Assembly: GCF_003818135.1 (NCBI RefSeq)
Contig: NZ_RPOH01000003.1
Coordinates: 124,001 to 188,000, forward strand
From: Buttiauxella warmboldiae
GTDB lineage: Bacteria; Pseudomonadota; Gammaproteobacteria; Enterobacterales; Enterobacteriaceae
DNA: 64,000 nucleotides
Reading direction: 5' to 3'
Position numbers and translations under genes: made by a program. Under the pieces are notes generated by a model, which made no database searches, was not told the DNA's origin, and worked only from the letters and a program-made list of their open reading frames with translations. Shown one piece after another: positions 32,574 through 41,662 of the stretch. Positions within the stretch are counted from its first letter, which is position 1. Each line of letters opens with the position of its first letter.

Positions 32574-32575
32574 GT

Positions 32576-33208
32576 TTAGTTATTCCACTCTGCTCTTAAT
32601 TTCTCATGATGCAATTGCAGCCAAAGCAGGGCGATGACTGAAGCCGCGTTATCGATTTTCCCTTCTTCGACTAATTGATAAGCCTCCTCCCGGCTCACGA
32701 CATGAACTCGAATATCTTCATTCTCATCCGCCAGACCATGTATGCCCTGCGCATTTTTAGCGTCCACTTCCCCCACAAGGATAGAAGAACGCTCGCTGGT
32801 TCCACCGGGGCTGGCCAGGTAGTTGATAACCGGTTTGGTGCGACCGACAAACAACCCCGCTTCTTCAACCGCTTCACGGCGCGCAACGTCTTCGACGCTT
32901 TCACCCTCTTCGATCATCCCCGCGACCAGTTCCAGCAACCATGGACTCTCGCTGGTGTCGTAGGCGGCAATCCGAATCTGTTCTATCAACACCACTTCGT
33001 CTCGCACAGGGTCATAGGGTAGCAGCACTGCGGCGTGCCCGCGTTCTAAAATTTCACGGCGAACTTCACCACTCATTTCGCCATTAAACAAGCGATGGCG
33101 AAAACGATAAAGATCCAGTGAAAAAAATCCGCTATAAAGCGTTTCCCGTGCAATAATTTCAACATCGTTTTTACCTAACGTGACAAGTTGAGCATTTTGC
33201 TGCGTCAT
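32576..33208 (-). CDS. nudF: ADP-ribose pyrophosphatase NudF
   Basis: Nudix hydrolase of 210 residues that splits ADP-ribose to AMP and ribose-5-phosphate. The Nudix box is visible as [20 protein letters not shown] near residues 96-115, followed by AGL. The upstream [10 protein letters not shown] strand precedes it. It is the first gene of the nudF-yqiB-cpdA-yqiA unit and diverges from tolC across a 200-bp region. Confidence 0.95.
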   Translation of the reverse strand: MTQQNAQLVTLGKNDVEIIARETLYSGFFSLDLYRFRHRLFNGEMSGEVRREILERGHAAVLLPYDPVRDEVVLIEQIRIAAYDTSESPWLLELVAGMIEEGESVEDVARREAVEEAGLFVGRTKPVINYLASPGGTSERSSILVGEVDAKNAQGIHGLADENEDIRVHVVSREEAYQLVEEGKIDNAASVIALLWLQLHHEKLRAEWNN

Positions 33209-33310
33209 GATGATTCCCTGATATTTTTATGCGTATGAAGTGCGTAATGGCAAGCCAGTTTAGCTGCTGCTTCACTTTCTATATGGTAGATTGATGAAAA
33301 ATAAAGGCAG

Positions 33311-33329
33311 ATGGCACATTACGCCAAGC
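33311..33329 (+). promoter_or_regulatory. marbox upstream of tolC
   Basis: ATGGCACATTACGCCAAGC matches the MarA/SoxS/Rob consensus AYnGCACnnWnnRYYAAAY at all but one specified position. It lies 91 bp before the tolC start. MarA/SoxS/Rob activation of tolC is established in E. coli. Confidence 0.7.
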
Positions 33330-33419
33330 CGCCGAACGGGCAGTCTCTGCTAGAATCGGCGATCGTTTCGGCTCAATCCGCGCTGACAAACAAATTCTGC
33401 TTCACAACAAGGAATGCAA

Positions 33420-34895
33420 ATGAAGAAACTGCTCCCCATTCTTATCGGTCTGAGCCTAACGGGTTTCAGCGCCATGAGCCAGGCAGAAAACCTGATGCAG
33501 GTTTATCAGCAGGCACGTTTAAGCAACCCGGATTTGCGTAAATCCGCCGCCGATCGTGATGCCGCATTCGAAAAAATTAATGAAACACGCAGCCCATTAC
33601 TGCCACAGCTCGGCCTTGGCGCCGATTATAACTACAGCAATGGCTATCGTGATATGAAAGGCATCGATTCCAATGTCGCCAGCGCCTCTTTACAGTTAAC
33701 ACAAACCATTTTTGATATGTCGAAATGGCGCGCCCTGACGCTGCAAGAGAAGTCCGCGGGTATCCAGGACGTGACCTATCAAACCGACCAGCAAACGCTG
33801 ATTCTGAACACCGCGACAGCCTATTTTAACGTGCTTAGCGCCATTGACGCCCTCTCCTATACCGAAGCGCAGAAACAGGCTATTTATCGCCAACTGGACC
33901 AAACGACTCAGCGCTTTAACGTAGGTCTGGTGGCGATCACCGACGTACAAAACGCCCGTGCGCAATACGATAATGTATTAGCGAACGAAGTGACGGCGCG
34001 TAATAATCTGGATAACGCGGTAGAAACGCTGCGTCAGGTCACCGGAAATTACTATCCGTCGCTTGCGTCATTAAATGTCGACGGCTTCAAAACCGACAAA
34101 CCTGACAGCGTGAATAATCTGCTGAAAGAGGCGGAAAAACGTAACCTGGCGCTATTGCAGGCACGCCTGTCTCAGGATTTAGCTCGCGAGCAGATTCGCT
34201 ATGCTGAAACTGGCCATATGCCGACGGTTGGTTTAACTGCGTCGACGGGGGTTTCTGACACCACCTACAGCGGCTCTAAAACCACCAACAGCCAGGCGTA
34301 TAACGACAGCAATATGGGGCAGAACAAAGTCGGCCTCAACTTCTCGCTGCCATTGTATAGCGGCGGTGCTGTTACCTCGCAGGTGAAACAGGCGCAATAC
34401 AACTTTGTTGGTGCCAGTGAACAGCTGGAAAGCGCGCATCGTAGCGTGGTGCAAACGGTTCGTTCTTCGTTTAACAACGTGAATGCCTCTATCAGTACCA
34501 TTAACGCTTACAAACAAGCGGTTGTTTCTGCGCAAAGCTCGCTGGATGCGATGGAAGCCGGTTATTCCGTGGGGACGCGCACCATCGTTGATGTGTTGGA
34601 TGCAACCACCACGCTGTATAACGCGAAGCAGCAGCTCTCCAGCGCTCGTTATAACTACCTGATCAACCAGCTGAATATTAAATCAGCGTTGGGGACGCTT
34701 AACGAACAGGATCTGATGGCGTTAAACGGCGCATTGGGTAAACCAGTACCAACCACCGCAGACAGCGTTGCACCTGAAACGCCAGACCAGAATGCTCGTG
34801 CCGATGGTTATACGGCCGCAGCCACTGCAACGCCTGCAAAAGCCACTCCGGCATCAGCAACAGGCAGCAAATCAGCTAACCCATTCGGTAACTGA
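33420..34895 (+). CDS. tolC: Outer-membrane efflux channel TolC
   Basis: Trimeric outer-membrane channel for AcrAB-type efflux pumps and type I secretion. It has 491 residues from the ATG at 33420, with AAGGA 6 nt upstream; an in-frame ATG two codons earlier overlaps that site less well. The signal peptide [20 protein letters not shown] ends in QA before [10 protein letters not shown]. Two repeated OEP halves follow. The C-terminal tail after about residue 440 is Ala/Thr/Pro-rich and differs from E. coli, which is the usual variable part. Confidence 0.97.
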   Translation: MKKLLPILIGLSLTGFSAMSQAENLMQVYQQARLSNPDLRKSAADRDAAFEKINETRSPLLPQLGLGADYNYSNGYRDMKGIDSNVASASLQLTQTIFDMSKWRALTLQEKSAGIQDVTYQTDQQTLILNTATAYFNVLSAIDALSYTEAQKQAIYRQLDQTTQRFNVGLVAITDVQNARAQYDNVLANEVTARNNLDNAVETLRQVTGNYYPSLASLNVDGFKTDKPDSVNNLLKEAEKRNLALLQARLSQDLAREQIRYAETGHMPTVGLTASTGVSDTTYSGSKTTNSQAYNDSNMGQNKVGLNFSLPLYSGGAVTSQVKQAQYNFVGASEQLESAHRSVVQTVRSSFNNVNASISTINAYKQAVVSAQSSLDAMEAGYSVGTRTIVDVLDATTTLYNAKQQLSSARYNYLINQLNIKSALGTLNEQDLMALNGALGKPVPTTADSVAPETPDQNARADGYTAAATATPAKATPASATGSKSANPFGN

Positions 34896-34905
34896 TCGTG
34901 GTTTT

Positions 34906-34929
34906 CGGGGGCATGGCAACCTGCCCCCG
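34906..34929 (+). terminator. GC-rich hairpin after tolC
   Basis: Perfect 8-bp stem CGGGGGCA/TGCCCCCG (34906-34913 with 34922-34929), 11 nt after the tolC stop. There is no T-run, so read-through into ygiB is plausible. Confidence 0.5.
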
Positions 34930-35064
34930 TCACAACTTGAGCCTTTTAACGTAAGGCAACGTAAAGATCCCCCGGCAAACAGCCGTCATCGCTTTAATTT
35001 CAACCATTCATCCCCTATTCTAAACACCATATTAGCTTCACTCCTTTGGGCCCAGGACAGAACA

Positions 35065-35739
35065 ATGAAACGGACAAAAATCATAAATCACGCAACGTTC
35101 CGCAAAAGCTGGAACGCTCGCCATCTGACACCGGTCGCGCTGGCGGTTACCGCGGTGTTTATGCTTGCCGGTTGCGAACAAAACGACGAAACCGTCTCCA
35201 TGTATCAAAACGCGGATGACTGTTCACAGGCAAACCCGGGCAAAAGCGCCGAATGTACCACTGCTTTTAACAGCGCGCTGAAGGAAGCAGAACGTACCGC
35301 GCCGAAATATGCTTCGCGCGAAGAGTGTATTGCCGAATTTGGTGAAGGCCAGTGTCAACAAGCCCCTGCCCAGGCAAGTATGGCAGGTGAACAAGCTCAG
35401 GCTCAGCCGCAGCAAAGCGGCAGCTTCTGGATGCCACTGATGGCAGGCTACATGATGGGGCGTCTGATGGGCGGCGGTGCGGGCTTCGCGCAGCAACCTC
35501 TGTTCACCTCCAAAAACCCGGCCAGCCCGGCTTACGGCAAATATGCCGATGCCAGCGGTAAAAGCTACGGCGCAGCAACGCCAGGCCGTACCGCTACCGT
35601 CCCGAAAAGCGCGCTGGCACCAAAACCTGCAACCACCAGCACGGTAACCCGCGGTGGCTTCGGTGATTCAGTGGCGAAACAATCGACCATGCAGCGCAGC
35701 AACAGCGCAACGGGTTCTTCTCGCTCCATGGGTGGCTAA
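35065..35739 (+). CDS. ygiB: DUF1190 lipoprotein YgiB
   Basis: Conserved enterobacterial protein, 224 residues from the ATG at 35065 ([16 protein letters not shown]). A hydrophobic segment with lipobox LAGC near residue 33 suggests a lipoprotein. The body contains cysteine-bearing [14 protein letters not shown] and a Gly-rich [10 protein letters not shown] stretch, and the tail is Ser/Thr-rich. Its function is unknown. It is followed 6 nt later by ygiC, forming the conserved tolC-ygiB-ygiC set linked to envelope stress in E. coli. Confidence 0.92.
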   Translation: MKRTKIINHATFRKSWNARHLTPVALAVTAVFMLAGCEQNDETVSMYQNADDCSQANPGKSAECTTAFNSALKEAERTAPKYASREECIAEFGEGQCQQAPAQASMAGEQAQAQPQQSGSFWMPLMAGYMMGRLMGGGAGFAQQPLFTSKNPASPAYGKYADASGKSYGAATPGRTATVPKSALAPKPATTSTVTRGGFGDSVAKQSTMQRSNSATGSSRSMGG

Positions 35740-35745
35740 TAAATA

Positions 35746-36906
35746 ATGGAAAGAATTGCGATTACCGAGCGCCCGGACTGGCGCGAGAAAGCCACAGAGT
35801 ACGGTTTCAACTTTCACACCATGTACGGCGAACCGTACTGGTGTGAAGACGCCTATTACCAGCTGACGCTGCCGCAGGTTGAACGCCTGGAAGAAGTGAC
35901 CGCAGAGCTGCACCAGATGTGCCTGAAGGTGGTGGAAAAAGTGGTGAGCAGCGATGAGCTGTTAGCTAAATTCCGCATTCCTAAACACACCTGGGAGTTT
36001 GTGCGCCAGTCATGGGCTTCGCAACAGCCTTCACTCTATTCGCGTCTTGATATCGCATGGGATGGCGTTGGCGAACCTAAGCTTCTGGAAAATAACGCCG
36101 ATACGCCAACCTCTTTATATGAAGCCGCCTTCTTCCAGTGGATCTGGCTGGAAGATCAGATTCAGGCGGGCAATCTGCCTGAGGGAAGCGATCAGTTCAA
36201 CAGCCTGCAAGAGAAGATCATCGAGCGTTTTGCTGAATTAAAACAGCAGCACGGCTTTAACCTGGTGCATTTTGCCTGCTGCCAGGACACGGTTGAAGAT
36301 CGCGGTACCGTCCAGTATTTACAGGATTGTGCAGCCGAAGCGGAAGTGGCCAGCGAATTCGTCTATATGGAAGATATTGGCCTGGGCGAGAAAGGCCAGT
36401 TCACCGATTTGCAGGATCAGGTCATCAGTAACCTGTTCAAGCTCTATCCGTGGGAATTTATGCTGCGTGAGATGTTCTCCACCAAGCTTGAAGACGCGGG
36501 CGTACGCTGGCTGGAGCCTGCCTGGAAGAGCATTATCTCCAACAAAGCTTTGCTGCCAATGCTGTGGGAAATGTTCCCGGATCATCCAAATTTGCTACCC
36601 GCTTATTTCGCCGAAGATAGCTATCCGCAGATGGATAAGTACGTGGTGAAGCCTATCTTCTCGCGCGAAGGGGCGAACGTGAAAATCATCGAAAACGGCG
36701 CAGAAATTGCCCGTGTTGATGGCCCGTACGGCGAAGAAGGCATGATCGTGCAGGAATTCTATCCGTTGCCTAAATTTGGCGACAGCTATGTGCTGATCGG
36801 CAGTTGGCTTATCAACGATCAACCCGCCGGGATCGGCATTCGTGAAGATCGGGAATTAATCACTCAGGATCTTTCACGTTTCTACCCGCATGTGTTTGTA
36901 GAGTAA
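35746..36906 (+). CDS. ygiC: Glutathionylspermidine-synthase-like ATP-grasp protein YgiC
   Basis: ATP-grasp amide-ligase-like protein, 386 residues, resembling the C-terminal synthetase half of glutathionylspermidine synthase. [16 protein letters not shown] starts the protein. The ATP-grasp core includes [13 protein letters not shown] near residue 303 and [17 protein letters not shown] near the C terminus. The ligation substrate is not established. It is coupled to ygiB, with a 6-nt gap. Confidence 0.93.
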   Translation: MERIAITERPDWREKATEYGFNFHTMYGEPYWCEDAYYQLTLPQVERLEEVTAELHQMCLKVVEKVVSSDELLAKFRIPKHTWEFVRQSWASQQPSLYSRLDIAWDGVGEPKLLENNADTPTSLYEAAFFQWIWLEDQIQAGNLPEGSDQFNSLQEKIIERFAELKQQHGFNLVHFACCQDTVEDRGTVQYLQDCAAEAEVASEFVYMEDIGLGEKGQFTDLQDQVISNLFKLYPWEFMLREMFSTKLEDAGVRWLEPAWKSIISNKALLPMLWEMFPDHPNLLPAYFAEDSYPQMDKYVVKPIFSREGANVKIIENGAEIARVDGPYGEEGMIVQEFYPLPKFGDSYVLIGSWLINDQPAGIGIREDRELITQDLSRFYPHVFVE

Positions 36907-36909
36907 TTT

Positions 36910-36943
36910 GATTGCCCCTCTCCCATCAGGAAAGGGGCAATCT
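36910..36943. terminator. Bidirectional hairpin between ygiC and dodA
   Basis: Inverted repeat GATTGCCCCTCTCC / GGAAAGGGGCAATC (36910-36923 and 36930-36943) with one mismatch, between convergent genes. No long T-run flanks it. Confidence 0.6.
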
Positions 36944-36946
36944 ATC

Positions 36947-37735
36947 TCAGCCAATTTGCACCGAAAGCATACTCAACGACCCCATCTCTATCCCATCAAC
37001 CGGTAGCGTTATCGGCTCTTGACCATCCCACGTCCCCAGCACATACAACAGCGGCAAATAGTGATCCGGCGTGGGGTTAGATAACGAGCCAGCTTCGTGT
37101 TGTAAATAGTTCACCAGCGGGTGTTCGGCTACAGGCCCAGACCATGCGAGGTTATCTTTCACGTACTGGTTAAACGACTCAGCCCACGGATACGGCGTAT
37201 TTTCACCGTGCCAGCGGACGGTACGGAGGTTATGAACCACGTTGCCGCTGGCAATCAGCATAATGCCCTGTTCGCGCAGCGTTGCCAGCCTGCGCCCTAT
37301 TTCAAAATGCCAGGCTGCCGGTTTCGTGCTATCAATACTAAGCTGTACCATGGGAATATCCGCATTCGGATACATTTTGATCAGCACGCCCCAGCAACCG
37401 TGGTCAAAGCCCCAGGCCTCCTGGTCCTGCGTCACCGGAACCGGTGCCAGCAACTCAACCAGCTGCCGGGCAAGCTCGGGCGAACCCGGCGCGGGATAAT
37501 GCGTATCATAGAGCGCCTGCGGGAAACCAGCGAAGTCATGGATAGTTTTTGGTGTTTCCATGGCCGTCACGCCCGTGCCTTTCGTGAACCAGTGCGCGGA
37601 GACCACCACAATCGCTTTTGGTCGCAGTAAGGTTTCTCCCAAATGATGCCATGCGCGGGTATAGTGATTATCTTCCAGCACGTTCATGGGGCTTCCGTGT
37701 CCAAGAAATAGTGCAGGCATACGTTGAGTTGTCAT
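36947..37735 (-). CDS. dodA: 4,5-DOPA-extradiol-dioxygenase-type protein
   Basis: LigB-type extradiol dioxygenase family, 262 residues (E. coli YgiD). The zinc or iron ligands lie in FLGHGSPMN near residue 12 and VVSAHWFTKG near 47, with a further conserved histidine in MLIASGNVVHNLR near 165. E. coli YgiD opens L-DOPA at the 4,5 position in vitro; the natural substrate is unclear. The ATG at 37735 has AAGGA 7 nt upstream; an in-frame start ten codons earlier is also possible. Confidence 0.92.
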   Translation of the reverse strand: MTTQRMPALFLGHGSPMNVLEDNHYTRAWHHLGETLLRPKAIVVVSAHWFTKGTGVTAMETPKTIHDFAGFPQALYDTHYPAPGSPELARQLVELLAPVPVTQDQEAWGFDHGCWGVLIKMYPNADIPMVQLSIDSTKPAAWHFEIGRRLATLREQGIMLIASGNVVHNLRTVRWHGENTPYPWAESFNQYVKDNLAWSGPVAEHPLVNYLQHEAGSLSNPTPDHYLPLLYVLGTWDGQEPITLPVDGIEMGSLSMLSVQIG

Positions 37736-37889
37736 GATGATGTCCTTGAGGTTTATAAACACCACAGTACGCGTTTTTACGTCATCAGAAACTCGGATAA
37801 GTATGATGAAGATCTTCAGGAAATTTGAATGTAAGCGCTGAGTAAAGCTTCATCTCCGGCTCTCGATTTTTATCGCCTCGCCCATTAAT

Positions 37890-37908
37890 ATAAATGAGAA
37901 TAATTATC
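37890..37908. promoter_or_regulatory. Candidate Fur box upstream of zupT
   Basis: ATAAATGAGAATAATTATC matches 14 of 19 positions of the Fur consensus and includes GAGAATAATTATC. It ends 14 nt before the zupT start, next to the AAGGAG ribosome binding site, so binding would block transcription near the start. Confidence 0.6.
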
Positions 37909-37922
37909 AAAAGGAGCAATAG

Positions 37923-38690
37923 ATGTCAGTACCTTTGATTCTGACCCTGTTAGCAGGGGGAGCCACTTTTATTGGTGCCTTGCTTGGCGTACTCGGCCAG
38001 AAGCCGTCAAACCGCGTGCTGGCATTTTCCCTAGGTTTTGCCGCGGGCATTATGCTGCTTATCTCGCTGATGGAGATGCTGCCCGCCGCGCTTCATACCG
38101 AAGGAATGTCGCCTGTATTGGGCTACGGCATGTTTATGCTGGGTTTGCTGGGCTATTTCGCCCTTGACCGCGCCCTGCCCCATGCGCATCCGCAAGATTT
38201 AATGGACCGCAAACCGCAGCCGCGGAATTTACGGCGCACCGCGCTGTTGCTGACGCTCGGCATTAGCCTGCATAACTTCCCGGAAGGGGTTGCCACCTTT
38301 GTCACGGCCAGCAGTAATCTGGAGCTGGGCATGGGAATTGCGCTGGCGGTGGCCCTGCACAATATTCCTGAAGGGCTGGCCGTTGCAGGCCCGGTATACG
38401 CGGCCACGGGCTCGAAACGCAAAGCTATTTTCTGGGCCGGGATTTCAGGGCTGGCAGAAATTCTGGGCGGCGTGCTGGCATGGTTGATTTTGGGCACTAT
38501 GGTATCGCCCGTCGTGATGGCGGCGATTATGGCGGCGGTGGCAGGTATTATGGTGGCGCTATCGGTGGATGAGTTGATGCCGCTTGCCAAAGAGATCGAC
38601 CCGCATAACAACCCGAGCTATGGCGTGCTTTGCGGTATGGCGGTAATGGGGTTTAGCCTGACACTGCTGCAAACCAGCGGCATTGGTTGA
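37923..38690 (+). CDS. zupT: ZIP-family divalent metal importer
   Basis: Inner-membrane ZIP transporter of 255 residues, importing Zn, Fe, Mn and other divalent ions. About eight membrane helices are visible. The metal-binding motifs [11 protein letters not shown] (helix 4) and [14 protein letters not shown] (helix 5) lie near residues 118 and 145. A histidine-bearing loop HAHPQD occurs between helices 3 and 4. AAGGAG is placed correctly upstream. It is divergent from dodA, with a Fur-like box in between. Confidence 0.96.
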   Translation: MSVPLILTLLAGGATFIGALLGVLGQKPSNRVLAFSLGFAAGIMLLISLMEMLPAALHTEGMSPVLGYGMFMLGLLGYFALDRALPHAHPQDLMDRKPQPRNLRRTALLLTLGISLHNFPEGVATFVTASSNLELGMGIALAVALHNIPEGLAVAGPVYAATGSKRKAIFWAGISGLAEILGGVLAWLILGTMVSPVVMAAIMAAVAGIMVALSVDELMPLAKEIDPHNNPSYGVLCGMAVMGFSLTLLQTSGIG

Positions 38691-38738
38691 AAAAACTGGA
38701 CCGATGACAAAGCTCGTGGCTTTCGGCTAATTATCAAA

Positions 38739-38768
38739 GAGAAGGAAAAACCACGTCTTCCCTTCTCT
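38739..38768 (+). terminator. Upstream hairpin in the zupT 3' region
   Basis: AGAGAAGG (38739-38746) pairs with CCTTCTCT (38761-38768), 14 nt before the main terminator. It probably helps stabilise the mRNA end. Confidence 0.4.
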
Positions 38769-38781
38769 TATCATCAATCTC

Positions 38782-38815
38782 AGCCCGGTGTAAAAAACCG
38801 GGCTTTTTATTTTTT
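38782..38815 (+). terminator. Terminator of zupT
   Basis: Stem AGCCCGGT (38782-38789) with ACCGGGCT (38797-38804), followed by TTTTATTTTTT. The T-run overlaps the ribB stop codon on the other strand. Confidence 0.88.
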
Positions 38816-39467
38816 AGCTGGCTTTGCGTTCGTGAGCCTGGCGGTATTTCACCAGATCTTCAATCGTCACCACGGCCATATTGTGCAGGCGGGCAAAGGT
38901 GATGCACTCTGGCGCACGCGCCATGCTGCCATCATCGTTGGTCAATTCGCACAGCACGCCGGCAGGTTTAAAACCGGCAAGCGTAACCAGATCGATAGTG
39001 GCTTCCGTATGGCCGCCGCGAGTTAACACGCCGCCCGGCTGAGCACGCAGCGGGAACACATGGCCCGGGCGGTTCAGGTCGCCTGGCTTTGCGCCATCGG
39101 CAATGGCGGCACGCACGGTAGTAATACGGTCAGCGGCAGAAACGCCGGTCGTCACCCCGCTTGCCGCTTCGATAGTCACAGTAAACCCGGTGCCATAAGC
39201 ACTGGTATTGTTCTCAACCATCATGGGCAGTTCGAGCTGTTTACGGCGTTCTTCAGTCAGGCACAGACAGACAATACCGCTGCCGTGGCGAATGGTCAGC
39301 GCCATTTGCTCAACGGTCATGGTTTCGGCCGGAAAAATCATGTCGCCTTCGTTCTCGCGATCTTCATCGTCAAGAACCATGACTCCACGACCTTCACGCA
39401 ATGCTTCAAGAGCATGTTCTACGCGTTGTTCAGGAGTGCCAAATGCAGAAAGGAGCGTCTGATTCAT
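38814..39467 (-). CDS. ribB: 3,4-dihydroxy-2-butanone-4-phosphate synthase
   Basis: Riboflavin-pathway enzyme, 217 residues, converting ribulose-5-phosphate to DHBP plus formate. Active-site segments are [18 protein letters not shown] near residues 31-48, the RHGSGIVC loop and [20 protein letters not shown], followed by HTEAT, near 135-160. It is a single-domain protein, not a RibAB fusion. Its mRNA carries an FMN riboswitch of about 145 nt. Confidence 0.97.
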   Translation of the reverse strand: MNQTLLSAFGTPEQRVEHALEALREGRGVMVLDDEDRENEGDMIFPAETMTVEQMALTIRHGSGIVCLCLTEERRKQLELPMMVENNTSAYGTGFTVTIEAASGVTTGVSAADRITTVRAAIADGAKPGDLNRPGHVFPLRAQPGGVLTRGGHTEATIDLVTLAGFKPAGVLCELTNDDGSMARAPECITFARLHNMAVVTIEDLVKYRQAHERKAS

Positions 39468-39567
39468 GGTAAAAAAACCTCATTAACATTATGGTTACCA
39501 GAATCAGGGCGGTCTTAGGAGCTATAAAAATAACGTGAGCAGGCTAACTAAAGCTTGAGCTTGGTCG

Positions 39568-39712
39568 TTACTCTCTCCCATCCGGACTATAACCGTCGGC
39601 CCCGGAATTACACCGGATCTGCTGACCTCCAGATTGCTCTGGAGCGCTCGCGGGCTTTCAGCGTGCGCTGATTTACCGCCGGTGGGGAGTTACACCCCGC
39701 CCTGAGAATAAG
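39568..39712 (-). promoter_or_regulatory. FMN riboswitch (RFN element) in the ribB leader
   Basis: On the minus strand the leader shows the conserved RFN blocks in order: AGGGCGGGGTGTAACTCCCC, CCGGCGGTAAATCAGCGC, AGCCCGCGAGCG, GATCCGGTGTAATTCCGGGG and CCGACGGTTATAGTCCGGAT, ending GGGAGAGAGTAA. In E. coli this leader is also seen as the stable RNA SroG. FMN binding represses ribB. Confidence 0.95.
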
Positions 39713-39719
39713 CAGACTT

Positions 39720-39748
39720 ACTATAACGCCGATGATTTTCTCTGGCAA
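39720..39748 (-). promoter_or_regulatory. ribB promoter
   Basis: On the minus strand TTGCCA (39743-39748) and TATAGT (39720-39725) are separated by 17 bp. Transcription would start near 39713, just where the riboswitch begins. Confidence 0.75.
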
Positions 39749-39846
39749 CGCCAAAGCTTAGAACATTTCGGGTTTCTAAGGAGCCGCACAGGCATTACAA
39801 TTAATGCCAATACCGTAAGACAATCCCGTAGATTATGGAAGCCGCT

Positions 39847-40134
39847 ATGATTGACCCGAAAAAAATTGAACAGATCGCACGCCAGGTCCACGAGTCAATG
39901 CCGAAAGGGATTCGTGAGTTCGGAGATGATGTCGAGAAGAAAGTTCGTCAGATTTTGCAGTCGCAGCTCACGCGTCTGGATCTGGTTAGCCGTGAAGAGT
40001 TTGATGTGCAGACGCAGGTGTTGCTGCGTACTCGTGAAAAACTGGCGTTACTGGAACAGCGTTTGACTGAGCTGGAAAGCCGTAGCGTTCAGGCAGCGCC
40101 AGAAGCAACGCCGCCAGCTGAACCTCATATGTAA
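39847..40134 (+). CDS. ubiK: Ubiquinone biosynthesis accessory factor UbiK
   Basis: Small (95 residues) coiled-coil protein, formerly YqiC. It binds UbiJ and lipids and supports aerobic ubiquinone synthesis. The start at 39847 ([20 protein letters not shown]) is chosen over an ATG four codons upstream by comparison with E. coli. The C-terminal half ([20 protein letters not shown]) is the predicted coiled coil. It is divergent from ribB and ends at a bidirectional terminator. Confidence 0.93.
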   Translation: MIDPKKIEQIARQVHESMPKGIREFGDDVEKKVRQILQSQLTRLDLVSREEFDVQTQVLLRTREKLALLEQRLTELESRSVQAAPEATPPAEPHM

Positions 40135-40178
40135 AAAAAAGCCCCGTCATGATACATGATAAACGGGGCGCTTTTTTT
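40134..40178. terminator. Bidirectional terminator between ubiK and hldE
   Basis: Stem GCCCCGT (40141-40147) with ACGGGGC (40163-40169). It is preceded by eight A and followed by GC and seven T, so it can serve both convergent genes. The loop holds a smaller CATG/CATG pairing. Confidence 0.9.
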
Positions 40179-41607
40179 AAGCTTCGTGGTTCTGAATCTT
40201 CTTAATTATGTTGGTGGTTGAGCAACCATCCTCAAAGTTCAGCACCATCACGTCGCCGCCGTTGGCCCAGACCTCTTTACTCCCGGCAATATCATCCGGT
40301 TTGTAATCACCGCCCTTGACCAGCAAATCAGGCAAAATTTCGCCAATTAAGCGCTGCGGCGTGTCTTCTTCAAACGGTACCACCCAGTCCACCGCTTCCA
40401 GAGCGCCTAACACGATCATACGCTGATCCTGCGGATTTACCGGGCGAGTTTCACCTTTCAGCCGTTTAGTGGAAGCATCGCTGTTGACCGCAACAATCAG
40501 GCGATCGCCAAGCCTGCGCGCGTTTGCCAGATAAGAAACGTGGCCGGCATGAAGAATATCGAACACGCCGTTGGTCATTACGACTTTCTCACCGCGCTTA
40601 CGCGCCGCAGCAACAGCGACTTTCAGCTCTGCTTCAGTCATGACGCCGAAACCAGAATCAGCGCGGCCACGCACGGCGTTTTCCAGCTCGATCGGGGAAA
40701 CGGTAGACGTACCCAGTTTACCGACGACCACGCCTGCCGCCGCATTGGCAAAGTAGCACGCTTCTTCAAGGGTATTGCCCGCGGCAAGCGTTGCCGCCAG
40801 CACGCCAATAACGGTATCCCCCGCACCGGTCACATCGTAAACTTCCTGCGCCTGAGTCGGCAGATGGAACGGCTCGATCCCCGGCTGCAACAGCGTCATA
40901 CCGTGTTCGGAACGGGTGATCAGCAGTGCGCAAAGATCGTATTCAGCAATCAGCTTCATACCCCGTGCCACCAGCTCTTCATCGTTATGGCACTTGCCCA
41001 CCACCGCTTCAAACTCGGAGAGGTTTGGTGTCAGCAGCGTCGCGCCGCGATAACGATTAAAATCAGTGCCTTTCGGATCGATCAATACCGGCACGTTAGC
41101 GGCACGGGCAAGGCCAATCATGTGCTGAACGCTCGCCAGCGCGCCTTTTGCGTAGTCAGAAAGCACCAGTGCGCCAATATGTGGCAGCGCCTGGCTAATG
41201 CGCTCGTGCAACGGCTCCGGGTCAACGCCTGCAAAACCTTCTTCAAAGTCGAGACGGATCAGCTGCTGGTTACGGGAAAGCACGCGCAGCTTGGTAATGG
41301 TCGGATGAGTCGGCACCGACACAAAATCGCACTTAACGTTTACGCCAGCCAGCGTTTGGCTGAGCGCGCGCGCGGCATCGTCAATACCCGTCAGGCCTAC
41401 CAGACGTGAGTTCGCTCCCAGCGAAGCAATGTTCATTGCCACGTTTGCAGCGCCACCAGGCCGTTCTTCAATGTTGTCGACCTTTACCACTGGTACCGGC
41501 GCTTCCGGGGAGATGCGGCTTGTAGGGCCATACCAGTAGCGATCCAGCATCACATCACCAACTACCATGACGCCTGCACGGCTGTATTCGGGCAGCGTTA
41601 CTTTCAT
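40177..41607 (-). CDS. hldE: Bifunctional heptose kinase/adenylyltransferase HldE
   Basis: ADP-heptose synthesis enzyme for lipopolysaccharide core, 476 residues. The N-terminal ribokinase-like domain (about 1-318) has [10 protein letters not shown] and the catalytic [15 protein letters not shown] near residue 262. The C-terminal nucleotidyltransferase domain has [17 protein letters not shown] near 345, with the HxGH motif. Both halves are intact. glnE follows upstream on the same strand, as in E. coli. Confidence 0.97.
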   Translation of the reverse strand: MKVTLPEYSRAGVMVVGDVMLDRYWYGPTSRISPEAPVPVVKVDNIEERPGGAANVAMNIASLGANSRLVGLTGIDDAARALSQTLAGVNVKCDFVSVPTHPTITKLRVLSRNQQLIRLDFEEGFAGVDPEPLHERISQALPHIGALVLSDYAKGALASVQHMIGLARAANVPVLIDPKGTDFNRYRGATLLTPNLSEFEAVVGKCHNDEELVARGMKLIAEYDLCALLITRSEHGMTLLQPGIEPFHLPTQAQEVYDVTGAGDTVIGVLAATLAAGNTLEEACYFANAAAGVVVGKLGTSTVSPIELENAVRGRADSGFGVMTEAELKVAVAAARKRGEKVVMTNGVFDILHAGHVSYLANARRLGDRLIVAVNSDASTKRLKGETRPVNPQDQRMIVLGALEAVDWVVPFEEDTPQRLIGEILPDLLVKGGDYKPDDIAGSKEVWANGGDVMVLNFEDGCSTTNIIKKIQNHEA

Positions 41608-41662
41608 TCCTGACTCTCCAGAGAGGGATAAAATTTTGTCGCGGATAATATCACAATTTATC

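Noticed and set aside
40540-41409. Long plus-strand open frame opposite hldE (289 codons)
   Set aside because: It is fully antisense to the intact, well-conserved hldE, with no recognisable motif; explained by codon bias of the real gene.
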